From contig NZ_FZNX01000003.1 in assembly GCF_900188355.1 (NCBI RefSeq), forward strand, positions 317,501 through 381,500: a stretch of DNA of 64,000 bases. The letters are read 5' to 3'. A program made the position numbers and the translations under genes. The notes under the pieces were generated by a model. The model saw only the letters and a program-made list of their open reading frames with translations, was not told the DNA's origin and ran no database searches. Numbering within the stretch: position 1 is the stretch's first letter; every line of letters begins with the position of its first letter. The stretch comes from Lutibacter flavus. GTDB lineage: Bacteria; Bacteroidota; Bacteroidia; Flavobacteriales; Flavobacteriaceae. This document shows, one piece after another, positions 8,628-17,513 of the stretch.

Positions 8628-9128
8628 TTACAACCCAATTACAGCACCTTTCATAGAGTATAAAATATATAACATATCCTTTTTGGTTTCTTCATCAATG
8701 TTATGCTTACTTAAAGTCATTAAAATATCATCCACAGCACTCAAAAATTCTTTTTCCGTTGTATTCAAACCTTTATGGGCTGAAGGCAAATCCTTTCCTG
8801 TATAAGTTGCATCACCTCCTGTGCCTGCAGATAAAAATTCTTTTACATGCGTTTTGAAACTTTCAAAATGTTCTGGATTTTCTTTTAAAGGTAAAAATAC
8901 ATGGTTAATTACAGGGTTTTCTAAATGAGCTTGAACAATATCATCCACAATAGATGAAATCCCATCTGTCCCCCCTAAACGATCAAATAAGCTTACTTCA
9001 ACCGGTTCTTCATTAACAACAACAGCCAAATTTTCATTTGAAACTTCTTGAGTATTTGGTTTCTTATTTGAACAATTAGAAACAAATACTGCTGCTAATA
9101 CAATAATAATTAATTTAATAGTTTTCAT
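8628..9128 (-). CDS. Group I truncated haemoglobin, exported lipoprotein
   Basis: A 166-residue protein. Residues 1-20 form a lipoprotein signal (hydrophobic IIIVLAAVFVSNC, lipidated Cys at about 20). From about residue 48 the sequence follows truncated haemoglobin group I: LFDRLGGTDGISSIVDDIV, then GTGGDATYTGKDLPSAHKGL, where the His of SAHKGL is the expected proximal haem ligand. The family binds O2 or NO; most bacterial members are cytosolic, so anchoring to the cell envelope is notable. It sits 16 bases downstream of an FAD-linked oxidase gene on the same strand, suggesting co-expression. The physiological ligand and partner are unknown. Confidence 0.85.
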   Translation of the reverse strand: MKTIKLIIIVLAAVFVSNCSNKKPNTQEVSNENLAVVVNEEPVEVSLFDRLGGTDGISSIVDDIVQAHLENPVINHVFLPLKENPEHFESFKTHVKEFLSAGTGGDATYTGKDLPSAHKGLNTTEKEFLSAVDDILMTLSKHNIDEETKKDMLYILYSMKGAVIGL

Positions 9129-9144
9129 ATTTCTCTTGATTTAA

Positions 9145-10542
9145 TTAGTTACTTGGTTTAATATTTTGATTTACGTTAAATAAATTAGCTGGATCATATT
9201 TCTTTTTAATTTCAGTTAAACGGTTGTAATTATGCTTATAACTGGCTTTTACACGCTCCTGGCCTTCATCCATCATAAAATTTGAGTACGCCCCACCTGA
9301 TGAAAATGGATGCAAGGCATCCCAATACTCTTTACACCATTTGGTTATTTTATTTGCATCTTTTGGATTTGGAGATACTCCAACAATTACACCTGCATAT
9401 TTTGCATCACGGTAAGCCCAAGGCGTATCTTCAGCTCCAACCCTACTCGCTGCACCGGTAATTGGATACAAATGCATTTGTGAAAGAGGCGTTGGAATAT
9501 TTGAACCAAATTTTAAATGTTGCGCTCTAACTTCCGAACCTAATTCATTAAAAAAGTCTGCTCTCCAATACCATTGTAATCCATGAGGTAATAAACCATC
9601 AAACAAGGTTTGTATTGATGGATAAGGCATTTCTCCTACATGTTCAAAAATTGGATTTAATTCTTTAACAGTTTTAAACAATTCATTAAATTTATCCTGA
9701 CCCCCAACATAGCACCAAACAATTCCACAAAACTGTTTATTATGTAAATATTCAGGAAAAGGTGGTCCGGGAATAACCATTGTAGCAATAAAACCGTTTA
9801 ATTCATCAGGAGCATTTTGAATAAATTTATGATACCACTCCATAATTTCTTCAGTTCTTTCAATAGGCCATAAAGTTGGACCTCCAATAACGTTTTTAAT
9901 AGAATGCGCTTGAAATTTAAAGGAAGTCACAATTCCAAAATTTCCACCACCACCTCTAATTGCCCAAAATAAATCGGTATTTTGATTAGCATTTACAGTA
10001 ACAAAAGAGCCATCAGCCAAAACCATATCTGCTTCTAATAAATTATCGATTGTTAATCCGTATTTACGAGATAAATGTCCTACTCCACCTCCAAGTGTTA
10101 AGCCCCCAACTCCAGTAGTGGAAATAATTCCTGCAGGAATAGCCAATCCAAAAGGGTGTGTTGCATGGTCTACTTCGCCCCAAAGGTTTCCACCTCCAAC
10201 TCTTACTGTATTATTTGAAGTATCTACACGAACAAATTTTATTCCTGATAAATCAATTACCAATCCATCATCACAAATTCCTAGCCCTCCACCATTGTGT
10301 CCACCACCTCTAACTGCTAATAATAGATTGTTATATCTTCCAAAATTTACAGAAGCCATAACATCTGCAACATCCTCGCACATAGCGAATAATCCTGGAC
10401 GTTTATCTATCATTCCATTATAAACTTTTCTGGTTTCGTTATAATCGACATCTGATGGCCTAACGATGTTTCCTCGCAAATGTGTGGCAAATTCTTCAAT
10501 AATTATAGCGTCTAAATTTTTTACTGAATTTTTCATAATCAT
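9145..10542 (-). CDS. FAD-binding oxidoreductase of the berberine-bridge (BBE-like) family
   Basis: A 465-residue flavoprotein of the PCMH/VAO superfamily. RGGGHNGGG (about residues 79-87) contains the histidine that usually holds FAD covalently. TGVGGLTLGGGVGHLSRKYG lies at the position where bicovalent members have Cys, so monocovalent attachment is expected. The C-terminal BBE domain ends with KYDPANLFNVNQNIKP. There is no signal peptide, so it is presumably cytoplasmic although the next gene encodes a lipoprotein. Substrates in the family range from sugars to alkaloids and cannot be predicted here. Two ATGs lie at the start (MIMKN); either is possible. Confidence 0.88.
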   Translation of the reverse strand: MIMKNSVKNLDAIIIEEFATHLRGNIVRPSDVDYNETRKVYNGMIDKRPGLFAMCEDVADVMASVNFGRYNNLLLAVRGGGHNGGGLGICDDGLVIDLSGIKFVRVDTSNNTVRVGGGNLWGEVDHATHPFGLAIPAGIISTTGVGGLTLGGGVGHLSRKYGLTIDNLLEADMVLADGSFVTVNANQNTDLFWAIRGGGGNFGIVTSFKFQAHSIKNVIGGPTLWPIERTEEIMEWYHKFIQNAPDELNGFIATMVIPGPPFPEYLHNKQFCGIVWCYVGGQDKFNELFKTVKELNPIFEHVGEMPYPSIQTLFDGLLPHGLQWYWRADFFNELGSEVRAQHLKFGSNIPTPLSQMHLYPITGAASRVGAEDTPWAYRDAKYAGVIVGVSPNPKDANKITKWCKEYWDALHPFSSGGAYSNFMMDEGQERVKASYKHNYNRLTEIKKKYDPANLFNVNQNIKPSN

Positions 10543-10684
10543 TAATTTTTTTAAATAGTTAGTAGTTAGAATTCATTATAAATAAAAATGAACTCTACAA
10601 ATTTGTGCTATAAAAAACTTAATCAATGTTAGTTTTAGTTCAAAAAATGATACAATTGATTCATTGTAAATTTGGAAAGAATAA

Positions 10685-10920
10685 TTATTTATTAGAATTT
10701 ATAATGAAAGCTGTTGGAAGCATTCCAAATATTTTTTTTAAAACTCTGATAAAATATATTGGAATGTTAAAACCTAAATAATATCTAGTTTCTGATATGT
10801 TTTATTGTTTTTTTTAATTTCATTAATAGCCTGAAAAAGACGTAGCTCTTATATTAATTTGTTAGGAGCTATTCCTGCTAATGACTTAATATTTCTGTAA
10901 GCTTGTGATTTACTCAGTCG
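10685..10920 (-). pseudogene. Decayed C-terminal part of an AraC-family regulator
   Basis: Translated on the minus strand this gap reads as an AraC helix-turn-helix tail. RLSKSQAYRNIKSLAGIAPN is followed by KLI, an in-frame TAA, and ELRLFQAINEIKKNN. After a frameshift come NISETRYYLGFNIPIYFIR, then VLKKIFGMLPTAF and a stop at 10685. Each block aligns with the tail of the intact regulator just upstream (SKSQLYRKLINLSGKSPNN, NISEIAYDSGFNSPAYFSK, EKYGVLPSKY). The N-terminal part is missing and a stop precedes the first block. It is most simply the relic of a tandem duplicate or of a second regulator. The remaining bases of the 400-base gap (10543-10684) show no gene. Confidence 0.75.
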
Positions 10921-10944
10921 TTAAGGTAAAATAATTAAGAATAT

Positions 10945-12051
10945 TTAAACAATATGTTGTTGAATATATTTAGAAGGAAGGACTCCATATTTTTCTAAAA
11001 AACATTTTGAGAAGTAAGCCGGGCTATTAAAACCAGAATCATATGCTATTTCAGATATATTTCCATGTTGTTTATGAAGTAAATCCAAAGCTCTATGCAA
11101 TCTAAATTCTTTAATGAAGTTATTTGGAGACTTCCCTGATAAATTTATCAATTTACGATATAACTGAGATTTACTATATCCTAAATCTTTACTAAAATTA
11201 GTGATATTAAAATTAGGTTTGTTCCAAATCCCCTCAATATAATCCATCAACTGAGTAAGAAATTTTTCTTCAGCAGGTTTTAGAGTTTTTACTAATTCCG
11301 TATTAATAATTGCATTTCTATTTTCACTTTCATATAATGCTTTTATTTCATTGGAAAAAACTAGTTGCTCTTTTACAACTTCACACATTCTGGTTGCCAA
11401 AACAATTGTTTCTTCAAAAATATTTTCTTTATCAGAAACTGGTACACCTGCATTTAAAGCAATATTAATTTTTCGATTTGATAAATCAAATTTTGGAGTT
11501 ACATATTTAAAATTAGATTTAATTTTTAACACACAATAAACAGCATTACTTACTGATTTAAAGGAAACTAAATAATTTTCATTATCTTTTTTTACAATGC
11601 TTCCTTTAAAATACTTAATTGATTTTGAAACACTATTATGAAATTTCTTCGTAAATAAACTAAGTTGATTTGCCTCTAATCTATTTAAATAATTACTGGT
11701 TTCAATTACCATTATAACCCTAAAAGCAGGATCATTTATTATATTTAATTCCGTATTCAATGCTTTTTCAGGATCTTCAATTCTTCCTAAAAAAGATTCA
11801 ACAATTGTTTCATCTACTTCAATAATTCTGTGAGGAATTTCACCATGTGCGTGATTATGCATATCATGAACAGATTGTTTATTTGGTGCTTCAACTAAAC
11901 AAAAAGCAGTTTTTCTTTTATCATCAAACCAATATGTTAAACCTCTACATCCAAATTTATGCTCAATTTTTAAGTCTTCATGATGTAATTGTGCTACGTT
12001 TTCTGCAGTAACTGTTTCAGAAACATCATGACGATCCATGTATATTGGCAT
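10945..12051 (-). CDS. Multidomain regulator: DUF4242, cyclase-like domain and AraC HTH
   Basis: A 368-residue protein in three parts. Residues 1-90 match the DUF4242 (SCO4226-type, nickel-binding) domain: MPIYMDRHDV, TYWFDDKRKTAFCLVEAP and HAHGEIPHRIIEVD. Residues about 110-250 resemble a class III adenylate/guanylate cyclase domain, with INIALNAGVPVSDKENIFEE and TIVLATRMCEVVKEQLVFS matching the C-terminal half of that fold. The catalytic FTDIVGST-type motif is degenerate (VIMVIETSNYLNRL, no metal-binding Asp), so it is probably not an active cyclase. Residues about 265-365 are an AraC HTH pair (SKSQLYRKLINLSGKSPNN and SGFNSPAYFSKCFLEKYG). It lies upstream of the flavoprotein and haemoglobin genes and may control them; that link is inferred from position only. 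Confidence 0.8.
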   Translation of the reverse strand: MPIYMDRHDVSETVTAENVAQLHHEDLKIEHKFGCRGLTYWFDDKRKTAFCLVEAPNKQSVHDMHNHAHGEIPHRIIEVDETIVESFLGRIEDPEKALNTELNIINDPAFRVIMVIETSNYLNRLEANQLSLFTKKFHNSVSKSIKYFKGSIVKKDNENYLVSFKSVSNAVYCVLKIKSNFKYVTPKFDLSNRKINIALNAGVPVSDKENIFEETIVLATRMCEVVKEQLVFSNEIKALYESENRNAIINTELVKTLKPAEEKFLTQLMDYIEGIWNKPNFNITNFSKDLGYSKSQLYRKLINLSGKSPNNFIKEFRLHRALDLLHKQHGNISEIAYDSGFNSPAYFSKCFLEKYGVLPSKYIQQHIV

Positions 12052-12127
12052 AGTAAGTTTTTTTCTACAAGATAAACTTTTTTTATGAAATCAGTTTAAT
12101 CTGTTAAAAACGAACTATATATAAACA

Positions 12128-12157
12128 AAAAATCCCCAACTTTCGTTGAGGATTTTA
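12128..12157 (-). terminator. Terminator of rpmE2
   Basis: Hairpin AAAATCC-C-CAAC/GTTGAGGATTTT with the loop TTTC, just after the rpmE2 stop on the minus strand. The A-run at 12127-12132 reads as T on the minus strand. Confidence 0.7.
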
Positions 12158-12180
12158 AAATATTTTTAATTCTAATCTGC

Positions 12181-12432
12181 TTATTTTTTAAATTTAGCAT
12201 ATTTAGATTTGAACTTATCAATACGTCCTGCAGTATCTATTAATTTAGATTTACCTGTATAAAAAGGATGTGATGTTCTTGAGATCTCTAATTTTACTAA
12301 TGGATATTCCACACCATCTACATCTAGAGTCTCCTTCGTGTTTACTGTTGAACGGGTTAAAAACACATCTTCATTTGACATATCTTTAAATGCTACCATT
12401 CTATAATTTTCTGGATGTATACCTTTTCTCAT
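12181..12432 (-). CDS. rpmE2: Ribosomal protein bL31, type B
   Basis: An 83-residue protein of the 50S subunit. [17 protein letters not shown] at the start, [20 protein letters not shown] in the middle and the basic C-terminus are diagnostic of L31 type B, the longer form without the zinc-binding CxxC pairs. It is a single gene with its own promoter and terminator, divergent from the glutaminyl cyclase gene. In bacteria with both forms the type B protein is induced by zinc limitation; nothing Zur-like was recognised here, so it is more likely the constitutive copy. Confidence 0.96.
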   Translation of the reverse strand: MRKGIHPENYRMVAFKDMSNEDVFLTRSTVNTKETLDVDGVEYPLVKLEISRTSHPFYTGKSKLIDTAGRIDKFKSKYAKFKK

Positions 12433-12471
12433 CGTGAACTCGTTTTAATTCTATTTTTATTTTTCAGACTG

Positions 12472-12501
12472 CAAATTTAACTATATTTTTGAAACTTCAA
12501 A
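12472..12501 (-). promoter_or_regulatory. Promoter of rpmE2
   Basis: On the minus strand TTTG (12501-12498) is followed after 18 bases by TAAATTTG (12479-12472), an almost ideal Bacteroidota promoter, about 40 bases before the rpmE2 start. Confidence 0.7.
12484..12491 (+). promoter_or_regulatory. -7 element for the glutaminyl cyclase operon
   Basis: TATTTTTG matches TAnnTTTG on the plus strand, about 60 bases before the ATG at 12553. It overlaps the spacer of the divergent rpmE2 promoter, so the two may compete. No clear upstream TTTG is seen. Confidence 0.4.
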
Positions 12502-12552
12502 CAAATAATTTATTTTATTTACATAAATATTAATAAAAAGCTATTTTAAGTT

Positions 12553-13587
12553 ATGTTGAACAAATCTTTTTTAGGTCTAATTCTGTTAATTTCATTGATT
12601 TCTTGTAAAAGTGAATATAAATTTATATTAAATACTCCAAGTAAAATTCAATCAAACCAAGAGTTATCTGTCTCAATTTCTGAGAAAAATAATTTACCTA
12701 TCGATTCTGTACAATTTTCTATTGATGCTGTAAAAATAAGCAGCATTCAAAATACTGCTTCAATAAAAATTAATGATTATAAATTGGGTAAGCATACACT
12801 AACCGCAATTATTTTTTATCAAAATAAAACCAAGAAAGTAACCAAACCAGTTTACTTTATGGCTGATACAGCGCCTGAATTATATACATATAAAATTATA
12901 AATACGTATCCACATGATAAAGAAGCTTACACACAAGGTTTAGAATTTCACAACGGCTATTTATATGAAGGAACCGGAAGAAAAGGAACTTCTTTTATTA
13001 GAAAGGTAGAATTAAATTCTGGTAAAGTGCTTCAGCAAAAAGATTTAGACGCTCAATATTTTGGTGAAGGAATTACAATATTTAATAACAAAATATACCA
13101 ACTTACCTGGCAAAGTGGAATTGGAATTGTTTACAATTTAGAAACATTTGAAAAAGAAAAAGAATTTAAATATACCAAAAGTCTTGAAGGTTGGGGATTG
13201 ACAAATGATGGTGAAAAAATTATTAAATCTGATGGAACTGAACGCATTTGGTTTTTAAACCCAGAAACATTAATTGAAGAAAGCTATATTGAGGCGTACA
13301 CAAATAAACAAAAAGTTGAAAAATTAAATGAGCTTGAGTATATTAATGGTAAAATATATGCAAACATTTGGCAAAAAAACTCTATACTTATTGTAAATCC
13401 ATTAACAGGAAAAGTTGAAGGTGTTGCGGATTTAATTAGCCTAAAGGCTAAAATTCAACAAGAACAAAATTTAACTGAAGATGATGACGTTTTAAATGGG
13501 ATTGCTTTCGACAAAGAAAATAATAGAATTTTTGTTACAGGAAAACATTGGAATAAACTTTATGAAATTGAATTGATTAAAAAATAA
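12553..13587 (+). CDS. Glutaminyl-peptide cyclotransferase (plant-type), lipoprotein
   Basis: A 344-residue protein with a lipoprotein signal (LLISLISC, Cys at 19). Residues about 125-344 are the five-bladed beta-propeller of plant-type glutaminyl cyclases: INTYPHDKEAYTQGLEF, LYEGTGRKGTS, FGEGITIFNNKIYQLTW and NGIAFDKENNRIFVTGKHW are all family hallmarks. The enzyme converts N-terminal Gln of exported proteins to pyroglutamate, which in Bacteroidota matters because many periplasmic proteins have Q after signal cleavage. The N-terminal 100 residues form an Ig-like extension. It is the first of six closely spaced plus-strand genes. Confidence 0.9.
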   Translation: MLNKSFLGLILLISLISCKSEYKFILNTPSKIQSNQELSVSISEKNNLPIDSVQFSIDAVKISSIQNTASIKINDYKLGKHTLTAIIFYQNKTKKVTKPVYFMADTAPELYTYKIINTYPHDKEAYTQGLEFHNGYLYEGTGRKGTSFIRKVELNSGKVLQQKDLDAQYFGEGITIFNNKIYQLTWQSGIGIVYNLETFEKEKEFKYTKSLEGWGLTNDGEKIIKSDGTERIWFLNPETLIEESYIEAYTNKQKVEKLNELEYINGKIYANIWQKNSILIVNPLTGKVEGVADLISLKAKIQQEQNLTEDDDVLNGIAFDKENNRIFVTGKHWNKLYEIELIKK

Positions 13588-13627
13588 TTTTCTATAAATT
13601 ATTTTTACATTTACAAAAACAACCTTA

Positions 13628-15148
13628 ATGCGCTATTATTTAATCATTTTAATAGTAATTAGCTTAGTAATTGTGTCTTCATGCAGAAAAGACTTTAGCG
13701 CTGAGTTAAGTACCGGAAATTTATCCTTTTCAAAAGATACGGTGTATTTAGATACTGTTTTTACAAATATTGGGTCTAGTACCTATAATTTAAAAGTTTA
13801 CAACAAAAGTAATAATGCCATTTCAATACCTTCTATAAAGTTAGGACGCCAGGAAAATTCAAAATACCGATTAAATGTTGATGGAATTGCGGGTAAAAGT
13901 TTTGAAGATGTTGAAATTTTAGCAAATGATAGCATTTATATTTTTGTTGAAACTACCATTAATTATAACGAAGTTACCAATCCTATCTACCTAGATTCCA
14001 TTGTTTTTGATAATGGAGAGCAGGAGCAAAATGTAAAGTTAATAACGTTGGTTAAAGATGCCCATTTTTTATATCCCTCAAAAGACTTAAACGGGCTTGT
14101 ATCTTCTATTAATATTGGTATCGATGAAGATGGAGATGCAATTAAAATTAATGGATTTTATCTTGATAACAATACAACTTTTACCAATGAAAAACCGTAT
14201 GTAATTTATGGTTATTGCGCCGTACCGTCAAACAAGACACTTACAATTGAAGCAGGGGCAAGTATTTATTTTCACGCTAACTCTGGAATAATTGTTGATA
14301 AAAACGCAACCTTAATTGCTCAAGGAGAATTAGATAAAAAAGTACTTTTTGAAGGTGACAGATTAGAACCATCCTTTAGTGATATTCCCGGTCAATGGGG
14401 TGCAATTTGGTTAAGAGCTGGAAGTAAAAATAACTCAATAAATAATACAATTATTAAAAATGCCACTGTTGGTATTATAATGGATTCTATTGGAAGTCAT
14501 TCTACACCTACATTATCAATTAAAAATACAGAAATTTATAATAGCGCTAACTTTGGATTGTTAGGCAGAGAAACAAATATTAAAGGTGAAAATTTGGTGG
14601 TAAACAATAGCGGACAAGCATCTTTAGCCTGTATTATTGGAGGAACTTATAACTTTACACATTCAACATTTACAAATTTTTGGAACAATAGTTTAAGAGA
14701 GTACCCAAGTGTATTAATTAATAACTATTTTACTTATAGTAATGGAACTACGCAAGTTGCAGAAATACGTGATTTACATGCTGCTAATTTTACAAATTGT
14801 ATTATAGATGGAAATTCAAATATTGAATTGGTTATTGATAAAGTTGAAGGGTCAATTTTTAATTATTCATTTAATAATAACCTTGTAAAATTCAACGATT
14901 ATAATACAAGTTATACAAACATTCCTGAATACAATTTTGAAGATTCCAATCACTATTTTAACAATATTTTTAATGGAGAACCTGATTTTAAATCACCATT
15001 AACCAATCAATTAATTATTGGAGAAAATTCTGATAGTAATCAAAAAGCAAACCTACAAGGAAGTTCATTAGTTCCTTATGACATTTTAGGAACACTTAGA
15101 ACTTCACCTGCCGATATTGGAGCTTATCAACATATAATTTTTAATTAA
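13628..15148 (+). CDS. Lipoprotein with parallel beta-helix repeats
   Basis: A 506-residue protein with a lipoprotein signal (VISLVIVSSC, Cys at about 19). Residues 25-145 look like an Ig-like/choice-of-anchor domain (TVFTNIGSSTYNLKVYNKS). Residues 180-430 contain repeated short strands of right-handed beta-helix type (GIIVDKNATLIAQGELDKKV, QWGAIWLRAGSKNNSINNT, NTEIYNSANFGLLGRETN), ending in LRTSPADIGAYQHI, a common end of such proteins. No catalytic residues of a polysaccharide lyase are recognisable. It is likely an envelope protein of unknown function, often found upstream of an SDR gene in this family. The next gene starts 3 bases after the stop. Confidence 0.75.
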   Translation: MRYYLIILIVISLVIVSSCRKDFSAELSTGNLSFSKDTVYLDTVFTNIGSSTYNLKVYNKSNNAISIPSIKLGRQENSKYRLNVDGIAGKSFEDVEILANDSIYIFVETTINYNEVTNPIYLDSIVFDNGEQEQNVKLITLVKDAHFLYPSKDLNGLVSSINIGIDEDGDAIKINGFYLDNNTTFTNEKPYVIYGYCAVPSNKTLTIEAGASIYFHANSGIIVDKNATLIAQGELDKKVLFEGDRLEPSFSDIPGQWGAIWLRAGSKNNSINNTIIKNATVGIIMDSIGSHSTPTLSIKNTEIYNSANFGLLGRETNIKGENLVVNNSGQASLACIIGGTYNFTHSTFTNFWNNSLREYPSVLINNYFTYSNGTTQVAEIRDLHAANFTNCIIDGNSNIELVIDKVEGSIFNYSFNNNLVKFNDYNTSYTNIPEYNFEDSNHYFNNIFNGEPDFKSPLTNQLIIGENSDSNQKANLQGSSLVPYDILGTLRTSPADIGAYQHIIFN

Positions 15149-15151
15149 ACT

Positions 15152-15832
15152 ATGAAAAACGTAATTATTACAGGAACCAGCAGAGGAATTGGTTTTGAAT
15201 TGGCACAGCTATTTGCTAAAAACAATTACCAAGTTTTGGCTTTATCAAGAAATTCTAAACCATTAAATAAACTCAACCTTAAAAATATCTCAACAATATC
15301 AGTTGATCTTTTATCGGAGGAAGATTTAAAAAAAGTAACATCTTTTGTTTCTGAAAATTGGAAAAGTGTAGATATTTTAATTAATAATGCTGGTAAATTA
15401 ATTAGCAAACCATTTAATAAACTTTCAACCAAAGATTTTTTGGAAGTGTACCAAGTAAATGTATTTGCAGTTGCCGAATTAACAAATAAAATACTTCCAT
15501 TTTTATCAAAACGAAGTCACGTTGTAAATATTAGCAGCATTGGAGGTATTCAAGGAAGTATGAAATTTCCAGGATTGGCAGCTTATAGCTCCTCAAAAGG
15601 TGCCTTATTAACATTAACAGAAGTATTAGCTGAAGAATATAAAGATGAACAAATTTCTTTTAATGCCTTAGCTTTAGGTGCTGTACAAACCGAAATGTTA
15701 GAAGAGGCTTTTCCAGGTTATAAAGCTCCAGTTTCAGCTAAAGAAATGGCGAGTTATATTTATAATTTTGCTATAAATGGGCATAAATTTCAAAATGGAA
15801 AAATAATTCAGGTTTCTTCAACAACCCCTTAA
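15152..15832 (+). CDS. Short-chain dehydrogenase/reductase (SDR)
   Basis: A 226-residue classical SDR. The cofactor motif is TGTSRGIGFEL (TGxxxGIG, residues 8-18), with NNAG at about 79-82, the catalytic Ser in VVNISSIGG and the catalytic pair in AAYSSSKGAL (YxxxK). Basic residues after strand 2 (SRNSK) suggest NADPH. The substrate is not predictable. It lies between the beta-helix lipoprotein and the SprT-like gene with gaps of 3 and 4 bases. Confidence 0.88.
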   Translation: MKNVIITGTSRGIGFELAQLFAKNNYQVLALSRNSKPLNKLNLKNISTISVDLLSEEDLKKVTSFVSENWKSVDILINNAGKLISKPFNKLSTKDFLEVYQVNVFAVAELTNKILPFLSKRSHVVNISSIGGIQGSMKFPGLAAYSSSKGALLTLTEVLAEEYKDEQISFNALALGAVQTEMLEEAFPGYKAPVSAKEMASYIYNFAINGHKFQNGKIIQVSSTTP

Positions 15833-15836
15833 TTTT

Positions 15837-16424
15837 ATGATTAAAAAGCTTGCCAAATACCTCCCGGAAAATGCGGTTGAATATGTTGATGAAATTATTA
15901 CAGAACATCCTTTAGAAATAAAAATTGTTAATGAACGAAGCACAAAACACGGAGACTTTAAAAGAACTACAAATCGTAGATTTCAAATTACTATTAATAA
16001 TAATCTGAATCAATATCAGTTTTTATTAACTCTAATTCATGAAATTGCACATTTTGTTACTTTTAAGCAAAATAACCGAGTTAAACCACATGGTATTGAA
16101 TGGAAAAGAAACTTTCAACATTTGATGTTGCCTTTTATAAATCCTACTATTTATCCTGAAAATATATTACCTTTATTAGCAAATTATCTTAAAAATCCAA
16201 AAGCAAGCACCGGATCAGATGTATCACTCACCTATGCTTTAAAGCAATTCGACGAAAATTCAGAAAAGAGTTTTATCTTTGAGATAGCTTGCGGGAGTAA
16301 TTTTATATTTAAAAATAAAATTTACAAAAAAGGAAATTTAAGAAGAACAAGATTTGAGTGCATTGAATTAAGTAGTAAACGAACCTATTTATTCAATCAA
16401 AACGCTGAAATTGATAAATTATAG
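15837..16424 (+). CDS. SprT-like zinc metalloprotease domain protein
   Basis: A 195-residue protein with the SprT-type zinc site: LTLIHEIAHFVTF (HExxH, about residues 65-77) and a downstream histidine in KPHGIEWKRNFQHLM. The C-terminal third has two cysteines (EIACGSNF, RFECIEL) but not a full four-cysteine ribbon. Relatives include SprT and the eukaryotic Spartan protease acting on DNA-protein crosslinks; whether this small bacterial form is a protease is unproven. It is co-transcribed with its neighbours. Confidence 0.82.
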   Translation: MIKKLAKYLPENAVEYVDEIITEHPLEIKIVNERSTKHGDFKRTTNRRFQITINNNLNQYQFLLTLIHEIAHFVTFKQNNRVKPHGIEWKRNFQHLMLPFINPTIYPENILPLLANYLKNPKASTGSDVSLTYALKQFDENSEKSFIFEIACGSNFIFKNKIYKKGNLRRTRFECIELSSKRTYLFNQNAEIDKL

Positions 16425-16428
16425 TATT

Positions 16429-17505
16429 ATGAATAAAAATTATTACGCAGTTATAATGGCTGGAGGAATAGGATCTAGGTTTTGGCCAATAAGTACGCGT
16501 AAATTCCCAAAGCAATTTCATGATATGTTGGGTACTGGAGAAACGTTAATTCAACAAACTTTTAATAGGTTTGAAAACTTAATCCCTTCAAAAAATATAC
16601 TTATTGCAACTAATAAGGAATACGAAGCATTGGTTTTGGAACAGCTTCCAAAAGCTTCATCTAAACAATTGCTATTAGAACCTGCAATGCGAAATACAGC
16701 ACCTTGCATTTTATATAGCGCTTTAAAAATTTTTAACGAAAACCCAAATGGAATAATGATAGTTGCTCCATCGGATCATTTTATTGAAAATGAAACAGAA
16801 TTTTTAAATAACGTTCAAACTTCTTTTGATTTTTGTGAAGATAAAGATGCATTAATGACCCTTGGGATAAAACCAACGGAACCAAATACTGGATTTGGCT
16901 ATATTCAATATAAAAACTCTGAAGATACTATCAAAAAAGTAGCAAGTTTTAAAGAAAAACCAAATTTAGAAACTGCGAAAGAATTTATTAAAAGCGGCGA
17001 TTACCTTTGGAACGCGGGCATTTTTGTATGGAGTGTAAAAAGCATTCTAAAGGCATTTAAAAATCATTTACCAGAAATGTTTGAACTTTTTTCAAAAGGC
17101 GAAAAAGATTATAACACTCCTAAAGAAGTTAATTTTATAGAAAATAATTATGCCTCATCACAAAATATCTCCATAGATTTTGGAATCATGGAAAAAGTAG
17201 CTAATGTATTTGTTTTGCCAGTTGATTTTGGATGGAATGATCTTGGCACTTGGGGATCTCTTTATAATAAATTAAATAAAGATGAAAATGAAAATGCAAC
17301 TGTTAGTGGGAATGTTATTTTTAGAGATGCAGCAAATAATATTATTAGAACTCAAAGCGGAAAAAGAGTTGTAATACAAGGGTTAAGCAATTTTATTATT
17401 ATTGAAAAAGAAGATGTATTACTTATTTGTCCAAAAGATAAAGAGCAAGAAATAAAACAAATAACCGAAGATGTTAAATTAAAATTTGGAAATGAATTTG
17501 TTTAA
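16429..17505 (+). CDS. manC: Mannose-1-phosphate guanylyltransferase
   Basis: A 358-residue nucleotidyltransferase that makes GDP-mannose from mannose-1-phosphate and GTP. The signature is GGIGSRFWPISTRKFPKQF near the N-terminus, with EPAMRNTAPCI, VAPSDHFI, GFGYIQY and FKEKPN as further family blocks. It lacks the C-terminal isomerase domain of bifunctional ManC/AlgA, so it is the short form. I start it at ATG 16429, 4 bases after the SprT-like stop; an upstream in-frame TTG is unlikely. The product feeds O-antigen, glycoprotein or fucose synthesis. Confidence 0.92.
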   Translation: MNKNYYAVIMAGGIGSRFWPISTRKFPKQFHDMLGTGETLIQQTFNRFENLIPSKNILIATNKEYEALVLEQLPKASSKQLLLEPAMRNTAPCILYSALKIFNENPNGIMIVAPSDHFIENETEFLNNVQTSFDFCEDKDALMTLGIKPTEPNTGFGYIQYKNSEDTIKKVASFKEKPNLETAKEFIKSGDYLWNAGIFVWSVKSILKAFKNHLPEMFELFSKGEKDYNTPKEVNFIENNYASSQNISIDFGIMEKVANVFVLPVDFGWNDLGTWGSLYNKLNKDENENATVSGNVIFRDAANNIIRTQSGKRVVIQGLSNFIIIEKEDVLLICPKDKEQEIKQITEDVKLKFGNEFV

Positions 17506-17513
17506 AAAATTAA

